Part shown: piece after piece, positions 36,727 to 47,136 of the stretch
Layout of the letters: every line of letters starts with the position of its first letter
How positions within the stretch are numbered: position 1 is the first letter of the stretch
NCBI GenBank assembly: GCA_014762635.1
Contig: JABURR010000061.1
Coordinates: forward strand, 80,185 to 144,184
Origin: Paracoccaceae bacterium
GTDB lineage: Bacteria > Pseudomonadota > Alphaproteobacteria > Rhodobacterales > Rhodobacteraceae
Reading direction: 5' to 3'
DNA: 64,000 nt
The notes under the pieces: model-generated
What the model saw: only the letters and a program-made list of their open reading frames with translations
Told to the model about the DNA's origin: nothing
The model's database searches: none
Translations under genes and position numbers: made by a program

Positions 36727-37361
36727 GGCCTTGTTGCACAAATCGGTTTGGGGATTCACTGCATGAATCCAGCATGATAGCTGGAAGGCATGAGCAGTTG
36801 GGCCCCTACGAAGTACAAGACCACGAACTGGTCGGCTTACAATGAAGCGTTGAAGCGACGCGGTTCGCTGATGATCTGGTTTGATCCCGAGATGCAATGG
36901 CGACCACCTCCGGCCGGCAGGCGTGGCCGCCAGCCAAGCTTCAGCGATGCCGCGATCCAGACCTGCCTGACGATGAAGGTACTGTTTGGCATTGCCGCAC
37001 GTGGCGCACATGCCGTCATCCCACCCCGCAAAAACGCCAAGCCCTGGAGGCCCAAAAGCACCGGCGCCATCGCCCGAAACGAGGCGGTGCGTGCGACCCG
37101 GTATCTGGGCAAGGCGTTGTGGCGACGATGGAGCGGATACCACCGTCGGAGCCGTGTCGAGGCAAAGATGAACTGCATCAAGCTGCTCGGCCGATCCCTC
37201 ATGGGGCCCACGACTTCCATCGCCAGGTCGCCGAGCTGCAGGTCCGCATCGCCGTACTGAACGGCTACACCGCGCTTGGCATACCTATCACTGAGGCCGT
37301 AGGATAAATCCGTCCGGGGAAAGGGAAACTGTGGTCAGGCCCCGATTTGTGCAACAAGGCC
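36727..37361 (+). mobile_element. IS5-family insertion sequence, internally deleted
   Basis: Perfect 20-bp terminal inverted repeats GGCCTTGTTGCACAAATCGG (36727-36746) and its complement (37342-37361) enclose only 635 bp, where intact IS5 members are about 1.0-1.2 kb. Inside is a broken transposase. No target duplication is obvious in the flanking bases. Confidence 0.85.
36790..37307 (+). pseudogene. IS5-family transposase remnant
   Basis: The start WAPTKYKTTNWSAYNEALKR continues to LTMKVLFGI, then jumps to AARGAHAVIPPRKNAKPW, so about 160 residues including the first catalytic Asp residues are deleted. The tail RNEAVRATRYLGKALWRRWS and YHRRSRVEAKMNCIKLLG is typical of IS5. Near 37201 a frameshift moves the last motif (VAELQVRIAVLNGYTALGIP) to another frame. 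It cannot move itself. Confidence 0.85.
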
Positions 37362-37425
37362 CTGCTCCACAAGAAACTTGTCTCGCCAACGTTTTAACGG
37401 AGCCGGACCCATTCGGCGAAAGCCG

Positions 37426-38310
37426 TCAGCGAGGTGCAAATCGTTCGAGGCCGAACTCGGTCAGGATTTGCCGGGCGTAGGCCCGTTCGCCGTCGGATGG
37501 CTCGTAGGGGGTGTCTACGTTCCTGCCTTCCGCGTTGCTCAGGTTCGCCGCGCGTGAGGGTTTGCGCAGGTGTCGCAGGGCGTGGGCGTCGCTCTTGGCG
37601 CCGCAGAAGGCGAGGAACGACCGGAACAGGTCTGGGTCCTGTTTCAGTTCCTCGTACTCGTAGACCGCCAAGTTAGTGTTTGCTTCGGAGGCCTTTTCAA
37701 ACTGTCGCAGGGCCAGCCCGTTTTCGATGCACCATTGGACGATGTTCAACTCGAAGGGGCTTCGGGCCCGGGAGATAGCCTCGGGCAGGCAATCGCCGTA
37801 GTCCTCGAGCAGTTTCGGCTGGTCGAGTAAATGATCGATGCTCGACGGCCAGCCGCACCGAATCTGGGACATGGCGACGTCGAACGGGCGCCTCAATACC
37901 AGCGCGATCCTGGCATCTGGGTAGGTCGCGGCGAACCAGCCGAGCATGAGGTTGCCGCGGATCATCTTGATGACCCGGTGTTGATAGATGAAACGGTGAT
38001 TGTAGCGATCGGTCCAGACGGATCGGAACCGCCCATCCAGGATCGGATCGAAAAATGCGCGCGCTGTGGGGCAGGGGTCCGTCGGTGGAACATAGGACTG
38101 GCTGCCCGCCCATGAGGGCTTCCCGGCAACCTGGGGATGCAGCGGTTCGAAAATGATGCGACCATCGGAGTTGAGCGCTACCTGTTCCGCGAGCCAGGTC
38201 GTCCCGGATCGCCCGGAGCCCAGGATCAGGACATTGCCGTTGTCTTCGGGATCCCGAAAAGGGGCGAGTGCGCGGGCACGCCGGAGAATTGCCTTGGCGC
38301 GCTGTCTCAT
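37426..38310 (-). CDS. Sulfotransferase family protein
   Basis: A 294-residue protein with the PAPS-binding P-loop LILGSGRSGTTWLAEQV (near 28-44) and a 3'-phosphate region containing VLRRPFDVAMSQ near 138-150. It transfers sulfate from PAPS to a hydroxyl or amine; the acceptor may be a glycan, lipid or small molecule and is not predictable. It stands alone between the IS5 remnant and an SDR gene, in a region that looks acquired in pieces. No membrane segment is visible. Confidence 0.8.
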   Translation of the reverse strand: MRQRAKAILRRARALAPFRDPEDNGNVLILGSGRSGTTWLAEQVALNSDGRIIFEPLHPQVAGKPSWAGSQSYVPPTDPCPTARAFFDPILDGRFRSVWTDRYNHRFIYQHRVIKMIRGNLMLGWFAATYPDARIALVLRRPFDVAMSQIRCGWPSSIDHLLDQPKLLEDYGDCLPEAISRARSPFELNIVQWCIENGLALRQFEKASEANTNLAVYEYEELKQDPDLFRSFLAFCGAKSDAHALRHLRKPSRAANLSNAEGRNVDTPYEPSDGERAYARQILTEFGLERFAPR

Positions 38311-38670
38311 CTGATCTGCGCTGGAGACCCGCGTTTCTGAAATGCCTGAATCAAACCAAACTCCTGTTTTCGTCTTGCAGGCACCTACGCACGCGGCTGC
38401 AGGTGGCCAGTTCCATCAATATGTCGACCAAAGCGAGTGTCGCTTCGAATAGCTCTCAAATCAAGGTAGCAGCCGTCACGTGAGTCCGTGCACTTCGAGA
38501 GTCTGTTCAAGCAAGAATTCGGCCAGGTGGGAACGCCAGGTCCGTAATGCCGGTGATGAGCGCGCTGCCAGCCATGATGCTCCATTCCCTGCGGTCCCGG
38601 CCTTGGTGCCGGGTTGCCTCATGGAGATCGGAATATGCTTAAGAACCGGAAAGCCGGTGTGGACCTGAGG
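38311..38670. other. Intergenic region without a recognisable gene
   Basis: 360 bp. Short open frames on both strands match nothing. A perfect hairpin, CTGAGGT-CAAA-ACCTCAG (38665-38682), overlaps the stop codon of the SDR gene. The sequence may be remnant DNA next to the IS5 insertion. Confidence 0.4.
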
Positions 38671-39432
38671 TCAAAACCTCAGTGCTTCGCACTCCATCCG
38701 CGCGGCAAGTCCGCCGTCGACGGCGATGTCCTGTCCCTTGAGCCAACCGCTTTCCGGGCTGGCGAGGAAGGCGGCGACCTGTCCGACTTCGTCCGCCGTG
38801 CCGGGGCGGCCCATCAGGGCGACGCCCTTGGTGGCGCGATCGCCAAAGGCTGTGACGAAATCCTCAAGGATACCGGTCTCGACCGCAGCGGGGCTGACGG
38901 TGTTGGCGCGCAGGTCCATCCCCTGTAGCCGTGCGGTCTGCGCCTTGGTCCAGACGATCACCGCCTCTTTCGAGAGGTCATAGGCGCGTACCGGGGCGAT
39001 GCCCTCGGCCACTATGAAGTCCGGCAGCTGATCGGGATGCTCCAGCGCCATGAAGCGTTTCACCTGGTCGAGGTTTTCGCGCCAGCGTGCCCCGGCCTTG
39101 GAGGAGATGCTGACGATGGCGCCGCCCTTTGCGATGCCGGGCAGGGCCTTCTCGGTCAGCGTGCGCAGCCCGAGGAAATTCAGGGCCAGGATCTTCGGCT
39201 CCAGCCCTGGGCGCGGGGGTAATCCGGCGGAATTGACCAGCGCGTCGATAGGGCCGGGCAGGGTAAGCCCGGCGATGGCCTCGGGATCGGTCAGGTCCGC
39301 CTCGATCCACTCATCCGCATGTTTCCCCGGTTCGACGATGTCGATCGCGGTAATCCTTGCACCCTTGGCGCGCAAAGCCTTGGCGGTGGCCGCGCCGATG
39401 CCAGTGGCAGCCCCAGTGATCAGGATGTGCAT
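38671..39432 (-). CDS. Short-chain dehydrogenase/reductase
   Basis: A 253-residue SDR. Cofactor motif LITGAATGIGAATAKAL (residues 4-20), NNAG replaced by VNSAGLPP, catalytic Ser in SISSKAG, and YxxxK as YDLSK near 160. The dinucleotide-binding acidic residue (AIDIVE) suggests NAD(H). It is probably co-transcribed with the molybdenum-enzyme subunit 19 bp upstream. Start 39432 has AGAGGGA upstream; the longer frame runs into the upstream gene. Substrate unknown. Confidence 0.88.
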   Translation of the reverse strand: MHILITGAATGIGAATAKALRAKGARITAIDIVEPGKHADEWIEADLTDPEAIAGLTLPGPIDALVNSAGLPPRPGLEPKILALNFLGLRTLTEKALPGIAKGGAIVSISSKAGARWRENLDQVKRFMALEHPDQLPDFIVAEGIAPVRAYDLSKEAVIVWTKAQTARLQGMDLRANTVSPAAVETGILEDFVTAFGDRATKGVALMGRPGTADEVGQVAAFLASPESGWLKGQDIAVDGGLAARMECEALRF

Positions 39433-39451
39433 GCCGGTCCCTCTTGCTGTC

Positions 39452-41761
39452 TCAGGAGGCGCGCGCGGCCTGGATCGCTGCCCAGACCCGCTGCGGAGTG
39501 GCGGGCAACGCGATATCCTCGACCCCCAATGGCGCCAGCGCGTCGAGAACCGCCGAGATGACCGCTGGGGTCGCGCCCACGGTTCCGGCCTCGCCCGCAC
39601 CCTTTACCTTGACCGGGTTGCCGGGCAGATCGACCTCGACCGTCTCAACTCGGATCGGCGGCATGTCGGCGGCGCGCGGCATGGCGTAATCCATGAAGCT
39701 GCCGGTCAGAAGCTGGCCGGTCTCGTCGTAGACCAGGTCTTCCATCAGGGCCTGTCCGATCCCTTGGGCGATGCCACCCACCATCTGGCCGTCCAGCAGC
39801 ATCGGGTTGATCACCGTGCCCACGTCATCGGCCGAGACCATCCGAACGATCTCCACCGCGCCGGTTTCGGGGTCCACCTCGACCTCGGCGATCTGGCAGC
39901 CGTTGGGGAAGGTGAAGCCCTCGAGCTTGAAATTACCCTGGCCCGACAGGCCGATGCCCAGTTCCTCGGGCAGGATCGGCTTGAACGACAGTGCTGCGAC
40001 CTGTTCGATGCGCATTTTCCTGTCGGTGCCCGCGACGCTGAGTTCCCCGGCCTCGAAGACCACGTCATCGGGCGCCACTTCCATCAGGTGGGCCGCGATC
40101 ATGCGGGCCTTCTCGATCACCTGGTCGGAGGCGATCTTGAGCGATCCACCCCCGTTGATCATCGACCGCGAGGCCACCGTGCCGCGTCCGAAGCTGACCG
40201 CATCGGTATCGCCCTGGACCACCCGGATCCGGTCAAACGGGACGCCGAGCCAGTCCGAGAGCATCTGCGCATAGACCGTCTCGTGCCCCTGTCCGTGGCT
40301 GAACGTGCCCACCAGCGCGGTGACGCTGCCGCCCGGATCGAAGCGCACTTCGACGCTTTCGTTGCCGAGGCCCGCGTTTTCCATGTGGAGCGCGATGCCA
40401 TAGCCCAGCAGCTTGCCGCGGGTCTTCGCCTCGGCCTTGCGGGCCTCGATATCGTCCCAGCCGATCATCTCCAGAGCCTTGTCGAGGATCTTGGCATAGT
40501 CACCGGTGTCGATCGTGTAGACCAGTGGCGTCTTGTAGGGCATGTCCCCGACGCTGAGCATGTTTGCGCGGCGCAAGTCGATGCGGTCGCGCCCGGTCTC
40601 GCGCGCGGCTTTGTCCATCAGGCGTTCGATGAGGTACGAGGCTTCGGGCCGCCCCGCGCCGCGATAGGGCTGTGTGGGCGAGGTATTGGTGTAGACCGCC
40701 CGCGCGACGACGTTCGCCACGGGCACCCGGTAACAGCCGGTCGCCAGCGCCGCGGCGAACAGCGGTGGCACGCCTGCGCCCGGGGCAAGGAAGGCGCCGG
40801 TGTTGAAGTCGCAATGGATCCGCAGCGCGGTGATCTTGCCGTCGGCATCAAGGCCCAGTTCCGCCTCCAGAACCTGATCGCGCCCGTGATAATCGGCCAG
40901 CAGCGATTCCGAGCGGTCGGCCTGCCAGCGCACGTCCCGCCTTAGCCGGTGCGCGGCCCATGCGGTCAGGATGTCCTCTGCATAGACGCAGCCCTTCATC
41001 CCGAAGCCGCCGCCCACATCCCCAGCCTGAACCCTGACTTGGGTCTGTGGAATGCCGAGCGCCCCGGCGATCTCGGTTCGGATCGTGTGCGGAACCTGGG
41101 TCGAGGTGTGTATTGTCAGCCGACCGTCGCGACGATCATAGCGGCAGACCGTGGCTCGTGGTTCCAGCGCATTGGCCGAAACCCGGTTGTTATGCAGGCA
41201 GAGCCGCGTGACATGGGCGGATTTATCCAGCGCTGCCTGCGTCGCGCCCGCGTCGCCGAAGTCGATCACGAAGCCGATGTTGCCCGGCGCGTCGTCCCAA
41301 AGCGCCGGGGCACCCGGAGCCGTGGCGGTACGTGCGTCGATCACGACCGGCAGGTCTTCGTAGTTGATCTCGATGAGTTCCGCCGCGTCGCGCGCGATTT
41401 GCCGCGTCTCGGCCACGATCACCGCAACCGCCATACCGGCATAAAGCACCCGGTCCTGTGCGATCGCCGGGACCGCGCGTGTCTTCACGTTCTGCTGGAC
41501 GCCGGGAAAGATGGTGGCGCAGGCCATGCCGCCGATCCCGTCGGCCGCATAATCCGCTCCGGTCAGAACTGCGTGCACCCCGGGTAAGGCATGTGCTTGG
41601 TCCACATCGGTTCCCTTGATCCGTGCATGGGCGGCGCTGGAGCGGACCACATGCACATGGAGTGCGTTCGCCCCTGCGAGGTCGTCCGAGTAGCTGCCGA
41701 GCCCGCTCAGCAGCCGCACGTCCTCGACCCGTTTAACCGATTGACCTACCCCGAATTTCAT
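39452..41761 (-). CDS. Xanthine dehydrogenase/CoxL-family molybdenum large subunit, without partners
   Basis: A 769-residue molybdopterin-binding subunit. VGQSVKRVEDVRLLSGLG opens the protein; VGGGFGMKG, PYRGAGRPEASYL and GAGEAGTVGA (catalytic Glu) are the cofactor motifs. The active-site loop is PYRGAGR, the form II type, not the AYxCSFR of true CO dehydrogenase, so the substrate is likely an aldehyde or N-heterocycle. Such enzymes need small [2Fe-2S] and FAD subunits; neither gene is nearby, and an IS3 remnant ends about 90 bp upstream. The operon may have been truncated, or the partners lie elsewhere. Confidence 0.88.
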   Translation of the reverse strand: MKFGVGQSVKRVEDVRLLSGLGSYSDDLAGANALHVHVVRSSAAHARIKGTDVDQAHALPGVHAVLTGADYAADGIGGMACATIFPGVQQNVKTRAVPAIAQDRVLYAGMAVAVIVAETRQIARDAAELIEINYEDLPVVIDARTATAPGAPALWDDAPGNIGFVIDFGDAGATQAALDKSAHVTRLCLHNNRVSANALEPRATVCRYDRRDGRLTIHTSTQVPHTIRTEIAGALGIPQTQVRVQAGDVGGGFGMKGCVYAEDILTAWAAHRLRRDVRWQADRSESLLADYHGRDQVLEAELGLDADGKITALRIHCDFNTGAFLAPGAGVPPLFAAALATGCYRVPVANVVARAVYTNTSPTQPYRGAGRPEASYLIERLMDKAARETGRDRIDLRRANMLSVGDMPYKTPLVYTIDTGDYAKILDKALEMIGWDDIEARKAEAKTRGKLLGYGIALHMENAGLGNESVEVRFDPGGSVTALVGTFSHGQGHETVYAQMLSDWLGVPFDRIRVVQGDTDAVSFGRGTVASRSMINGGGSLKIASDQVIEKARMIAAHLMEVAPDDVVFEAGELSVAGTDRKMRIEQVAALSFKPILPEELGIGLSGQGNFKLEGFTFPNGCQIAEVEVDPETGAVEIVRMVSADDVGTVINPMLLDGQMVGGIAQGIGQALMEDLVYDETGQLLTGSFMDYAMPRAADMPPIRVETVEVDLPGNPVKVKGAGEAGTVGATPAVISAVLDALAPLGVEDIALPATPQRVWAAIQAARAS

Positions 41762-41852
41762 CGACCGGTTTCCTCCCTGCCTGCGCGCTAAATGTTCGAG
41801 CGATAAGTTAGAGCAGGGCGGGGGCGGCGTCCATCACCGGCGTGCGTATGTT

Positions 41853-42128
41853 TGAGCTACTCCCCATTGGTTGGACAGGATCTGGTGTAACTCAAGCTGC
41901 TTTTTGCACCTGCTGATCGGGGTTGGTTGTTTCATTTCTCTGCCAATAGACCACGGCCGGTGGCGTGCCGCCGAGTGCTGAGTGTGGGCGTTTGAGATTG
42001 TGGAAGTCGATCCACTTTCTGACGCCCGCCTTTGCCTCTGATCCAGTCTCCCAGGCGTGCAGGTAGACGCATTAATACTTCAGGGACCGCCAGAGCCGTT
42101 CGACGAAGATGTTGTCAAGGAGGCGACC
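41853..42128 (-). mobile_element. IS3-family remnant (end of the integrase-core transposase)
   Basis: Read on the minus strand it gives RLLDNIFVERLWRSLKY, a stop codon, then HAWETGSEAKAGVRKWIDF, HNLKRPHSALGGTPPAVVYW and a stop at 41892, the C-terminus of an IS3 OrfB. TGAGCTACTCCCCATTGG at 41853 is a plausible terminal repeat. The 5' part is missing and an internal stop is present. Confidence 0.75.
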
Positions 42129-42385
42129 CCGCCGACCTCAAGGTCGCCATCGCCCGCGCCATCGAGAACGCCCCCGCCGTGGTCGACGTCGTCACCTCGC
42201 AAGACGCTGTCTCCTCGGATGCCAAGTAAGGCCTCGGATTCGTCCCGGACTACCAACCCCTCACATTCTGGGACGACGCAGAGAAAAACGAAGGGGCGAA
42301 CTCTGACCGCGCAGGCCGGTCGATTGCGCCAAGCGCGGCAAGATACTGGATCAATGCGGAGAAAGAGGTAGGCTCCGAGTGTTGA
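42122..42385 (+). pseudogene. Decayed 3' end of a thiamine-diphosphate-dependent enzyme gene
   Basis: The frame reads GDPADLKVAIARAIENAPAV, VDVVTSQDAVSSDAK, then a TAA stop, and continues in frame GLGFVPDYQPLTFWDDAEKN. This matches the C-terminal tail of acetolactate-synthase-like large subunits. The start is cut at the IS3 remnant. The readthrough region runs to a second stop near 42385. Confidence 0.65.
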
Positions 42386-42477
42386 AGGGAAGACCGGGCA
42401 CTGTTTCGGGGTGAGGCAAGAAAATCGTCGGGCAGGGGTGGTGGAACCCCGTTGACCCGCGCTGACAGGAGGAAGCC

Positions 42478-43632
42478 ATGACCGACATTCGCGTTTGCAC
42501 CCATGAGGGCCCCGGCGCCGCGCCCGTGATCCGCACGGTCCCCCGGCCCAAGATCGGGCCCAAGGCCGCGCTGATCCGCATCGGCGCCTGCGGCGTCTGC
42601 GGCACCGACCAGCATATCCTCAAGGGGCACTGGCCCAAGCCGCTTCCCTGGCCCTTCACCCTTGGCCATGAACTGGCGGGCGTGATTGTCGAGATCGGAG
42701 ATGAGCTCAAGACCGACTTCATGGGCAAGCCGATCGGCGTGGGCTCCAAGCTGATGTTGCCGCCGCTCATGCCCTGCGGCCATTGCGACTGGTGCCTGCA
42801 CTACCCCGAGACGGCCAACAAGTGCCTGACCCCGGTCTACTATGGCCGCTACCTTGGTTTCGACAAGCCGCCGCACCTTTGGGGTGGCTGGGCCGAGATG
42901 GTCTACGTGGATTTCGACGATCTGCCGGGCACCAAGATCTACAAACTGCCCGACGAGATGTCGCTGCGCCTTGGCACCCTTTCGGAGCCGCTCACCTCCT
43001 GCATCCGCGCCTTCGAACGCGCGCAGAGGGTCAACGGCTTTCCCTGGAATGCGACGGTGGTGATTCAAGGTACCGGGCCGATCGGGATCCTTGCCGTGGC
43101 CGCCGCGCTCGAGATGGGGGCCGGGCGCGTGATCTCGGTCGGGGCGCCGGAAAGCCCGCGGCTGGAACTTGCCCGCCGCTTCGGGGCCGAGGCGACGGTG
43201 AACATCGAGGAGATCATCGCGCCCGAAGATCGCATCAAAGCGGTGCGCGATATCGTCGGCGGCTACGGAGCCGACCTGGTGATGGATTGTTCCGGCCATC
43301 CCACGGCGGGGCCGGAAGGGATCGAGTTCCTCCGCGATGGCGGCACCTATGTCGAAATGGGCCAGTTCACCGACGCGGGTAGTATCCAGACCAACTGGCA
43401 CCGCATCTGCACCAAGGACCTGAACGTGCTCGGCTCCTGGGCCTTCACGGCCAACGATCTGCCCAAGGGCGTCGACATGCTCTGGCAGGCGCGGGACCGG
43501 TATCCGTGGCTCGATATGCAGACCCTCTATGATTTCACCGAGGAGGGCGTGGCCCAAGCCGTGCAGGACGCGATGGCGATGAAGACGGTGAAATCCACCA
43601 TCATCCCCAACCCCGACCTGATCGAGGCCTGA
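42478..43632 (+). CDS. Zinc-dependent alcohol dehydrogenase (MDR family)
   Basis: A 384-residue medium-chain dehydrogenase. Catalytic zinc region GACGVCGTDQHILKGHWPKP and TLGHELAG; structural zinc loop CGHCDWCLHYPETANKC; Rossmann motif VIQGTGPIGILAVAA near 195. GAGGAAGCC precedes ATG 42478. It is 3 bp upstream of an epoxide hydrolase, so a substrate with an epoxide or diol is conceivable. Family relatives include threonine, sorbitol and butanediol dehydrogenases; specificity is open. Confidence 0.9.
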   Translation: MTDIRVCTHEGPGAAPVIRTVPRPKIGPKAALIRIGACGVCGTDQHILKGHWPKPLPWPFTLGHELAGVIVEIGDELKTDFMGKPIGVGSKLMLPPLMPCGHCDWCLHYPETANKCLTPVYYGRYLGFDKPPHLWGGWAEMVYVDFDDLPGTKIYKLPDEMSLRLGTLSEPLTSCIRAFERAQRVNGFPWNATVVIQGTGPIGILAVAAALEMGAGRVISVGAPESPRLELARRFGAEATVNIEEIIAPEDRIKAVRDIVGGYGADLVMDCSGHPTAGPEGIEFLRDGGTYVEMGQFTDAGSIQTNWHRICTKDLNVLGSWAFTANDLPKGVDMLWQARDRYPWLDMQTLYDFTEEGVAQAVQDAMAMKTVKSTIIPNPDLIEA

Positions 43633-43635
43633 CCG

Positions 43636-44781
43636 ATGCGCGCCACGCCTTTCACCCTGCAGGTGCCCGACGCGGATATCGAAGACCTTAAGGCGCGGCT
43701 GGCGCGCACCCGGTTGCCCGACCAGCCCCCCGGGCCTGCGTGGCAATCGGGCACCGATCTGGACTACCTGCGCGACCTTGTCGGCTATTGGCGGGACGGG
43801 TTCGACTGGCGCGCCCAGGAAGCAGCCCTGAACGCCTTTCCCCAGTTCAAGATTCCGCTGCACGACATCGACCTGCATTTCATCCACGCAGAGGGCAAGG
43901 GGCCAAACCCGATGCCCCTGCTGCTGCTGCACGGCTGGCCCGGATCGGTGTTCGAGTTCCTCGACATCCTGCCGCGGCTCACTGATCCGGCGGCCTTTGG
44001 TGGCGATCCGGCGGATGCCTTCACGGTGGTGGCCCCGTCACTGCCGGGATATGGCCTGTCCTTCGCGCCCGGACAGCGCCGCTTCAGCGTGCAGGAAATG
44101 GCGGATTGCTTTGCCGACCTGATGCCGGCGCTGGGATACGAGCACTTCGGGGTTCAGGGCGGCGATTGGGGCGGGTTCACCGGTTCGGCCATGGGGTTGC
44201 GCCATCCCGAGCGGCTGATCGGGTTGCACCAGAACCTGATCGCGATACGCCCCGACCCGACCCCCGTTCCGGATGCCACGCCCGAGGAGGCGCGCTACGC
44301 CGAGGAGATCGGCGTCTGGGTCAACGAGGAGTCCGGTTACACCTGGATCCAGGCCACGCGGCCGCAGACCCTTGCCTATGGGGTGACGGATTCCCCGGCC
44401 GGCCTCGCCGGGTGGATCGTCGAGAAATTCCACGCCTGGACCGATAACGACGGCACCCCCGAAAGTGCCGTTGATCGTGACAGGATGCTGGCCAATATCT
44501 CGCTCTACTGGTTCACCGGGGCGATCGGATCTTCGTTCTGGCCCTACTATGCCCGCCATCGGGGCGAGTGGCCCGTGCCCGACGGTGCCAAGGTGACGGT
44601 GCCTTTCGGCTACGCGGCCTTCCCGTGCGAGATCCGCCGCCCGCCACGCTCAATCGCCGAACGCGCCTACACCGATATCCGGCGCTGGACCGAGATGGAG
44701 AAGGGCGGGCATTTCGCCGCCATGGAGCAACCCGAGGCCCTCGCCGGAGAAATCCGCGAATTCTTCCGCGCGCTACGCTGA
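43636..44781 (+). CDS. Epoxide hydrolase (alpha/beta hydrolase, EHN type)
   Basis: A 381-residue epoxide hydrolase. The N-terminal EHN segment (TPFTLQVPDADIEDLKARLA) precedes the hydrolase core: oxyanion motif LLLLHGWPGSVFEF, nucleophile Asp in VQGGDWGGF, and the His in EKGGHFAAMEQPE near the C-terminus. It opens epoxides to trans-diols through a covalent ester. It is coupled to the zinc dehydrogenase (3-bp gap) and converges on the E2 gene at 44799, so it forms the right-hand edge of a short plus-strand operon. Confidence 0.9.
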   Translation: MRATPFTLQVPDADIEDLKARLARTRLPDQPPGPAWQSGTDLDYLRDLVGYWRDGFDWRAQEAALNAFPQFKIPLHDIDLHFIHAEGKGPNPMPLLLLHGWPGSVFEFLDILPRLTDPAAFGGDPADAFTVVAPSLPGYGLSFAPGQRRFSVQEMADCFADLMPALGYEHFGVQGGDWGGFTGSAMGLRHPERLIGLHQNLIAIRPDPTPVPDATPEEARYAEEIGVWVNEESGYTWIQATRPQTLAYGVTDSPAGLAGWIVEKFHAWTDNDGTPESAVDRDRMLANISLYWFTGAIGSSFWPYYARHRGEWPVPDGAKVTVPFGYAAFPCEIRRPPRSIAERAYTDIRRWTEMEKGGHFAAMEQPEALAGEIREFFRALR

Positions 44782-44798
44782 ACCCCGGTGCATGCGGG

Positions 44799-45686
44799 CT
44801 AAACCATCATCCGCCTCGGATCGGCGATCAGACCGGCGTAATGCGACAGGAACCGCGCGGCGTCGGCGCCGTTGATGACGCGGTGATCGTAGCTCAGGTC
44901 CAGCGGAACCATCGGCACGGGGCGCGGCGTGTCGCCATCCCAGGCGGTCACGGTTTCGGTGCGCGTGATCCCCAGGATTGCTACTTCCGGCGGGTTGACG
45001 ATGGGCGTGAAGGCCGTGCCGCCGATGCCGCCCAGATTGGTGATCGTCATCGAGGCACCGCCCATCTCGTCCGGGCCGATCTTGCGGGCCTGCGCACGGG
45101 ACGCGAGGTCGGCGATCTCGGCCGCGATCTGCCACAGCCCTTTGCGGTCGGCGTCCCGGATCACCGGAACCATCAGCCCGTGAGCCGTGTCCACCGCGAT
45201 GCCGATATGGACGTAATCCTTCAGGATCAGCGTCTGCCCATCCGCCGAAAGCGAGGCATTGAAGCGGGGGAAGGCCCGCAGGCACCGCGCGAGCGCCGCC
45301 GCGTGGAAGGCCAAGGCGGTCAGCTTGACGCCGCGCGCCTGAGCCTCGGGCTTCCAGGCTTTCCGCAGTGCTTCGATCGCGCTGACATCGGCGCGGTCAT
45401 GATGGGTGACCGCCGGGATCAGCGATTGCGCGGCGGCCAGGTTGCGCGCGGCGACCAGGGCGAAGCGGCTCATCGGCTCTTCGGTGACCGGGCCGTAGGC
45501 GGCATGGTCCACGTCCCAATAGCTGGTGTCTGCCGAAGCTGAGGCCGCGGCGGCGGGAGCGGTCCCGCCCTCGATATCCTCGGGTCCGATGGTGGTTCGG
45601 CCCAGCGTGCGGGCGCGCTCCTCGAGGTCCACGCCCTTCTCCTGCGCGAGGCGGCGAACCGAGGGGCTGGCGATGATGTCCGACAT
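44799..45686 (-). CDS. 2-oxoacid dehydrogenase E2, catalytic acyltransferase piece
   Basis: A 295-residue E2 lacking a lipoyl domain. Residues 1-40 form a peripheral-subunit-binding motif (ASPSVRRLAQEKGVDLEERA); residues 65-295 are the acyltransferase fold ending LSYDHRVINGADAARFLSHY, with the active-site His. The final Asp of the HxxxDG motif is Asn, a variant known in pyruvate dehydrogenase E2s. The lipoyl arms are supplied by 47137-48435, two genes upstream. It is the last gene of the leftward operon, with a clear GGAGG before ATG 45686. Confidence 0.9.
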   Translation of the reverse strand: MSDIIASPSVRRLAQEKGVDLEERARTLGRTTIGPEDIEGGTAPAAAASASADTSYWDVDHAAYGPVTEEPMSRFALVAARNLAAAQSLIPAVTHHDRADVSAIEALRKAWKPEAQARGVKLTALAFHAAALARCLRAFPRFNASLSADGQTLILKDYVHIGIAVDTAHGLMVPVIRDADRKGLWQIAAEIADLASRAQARKIGPDEMGGASMTITNLGGIGGTAFTPIVNPPEVAILGITRTETVTAWDGDTPRPVPMVPLDLSYDHRVINGADAARFLSHYAGLIADPRRMMV

Positions 45687-45695
45687 GATGCCTCC

Positions 45696-47120
<1,425 letters not shown>

Positions 47121-47136
47121 TTCGGTCTCCGATTGG

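Noticed and set aside
36727..37361. Non-autonomous MITE
   Set aside because: The inverted repeats fit, but recognisable transposase ends remain inside, so it is an internally deleted IS5 copy.
39452..41761. Carbon monoxide dehydrogenase large subunit
   Set aside because: The active-site loop is PYRGAGR, not the AYxCSFR loop of true CO dehydrogenase, and the partner subunits are missing.
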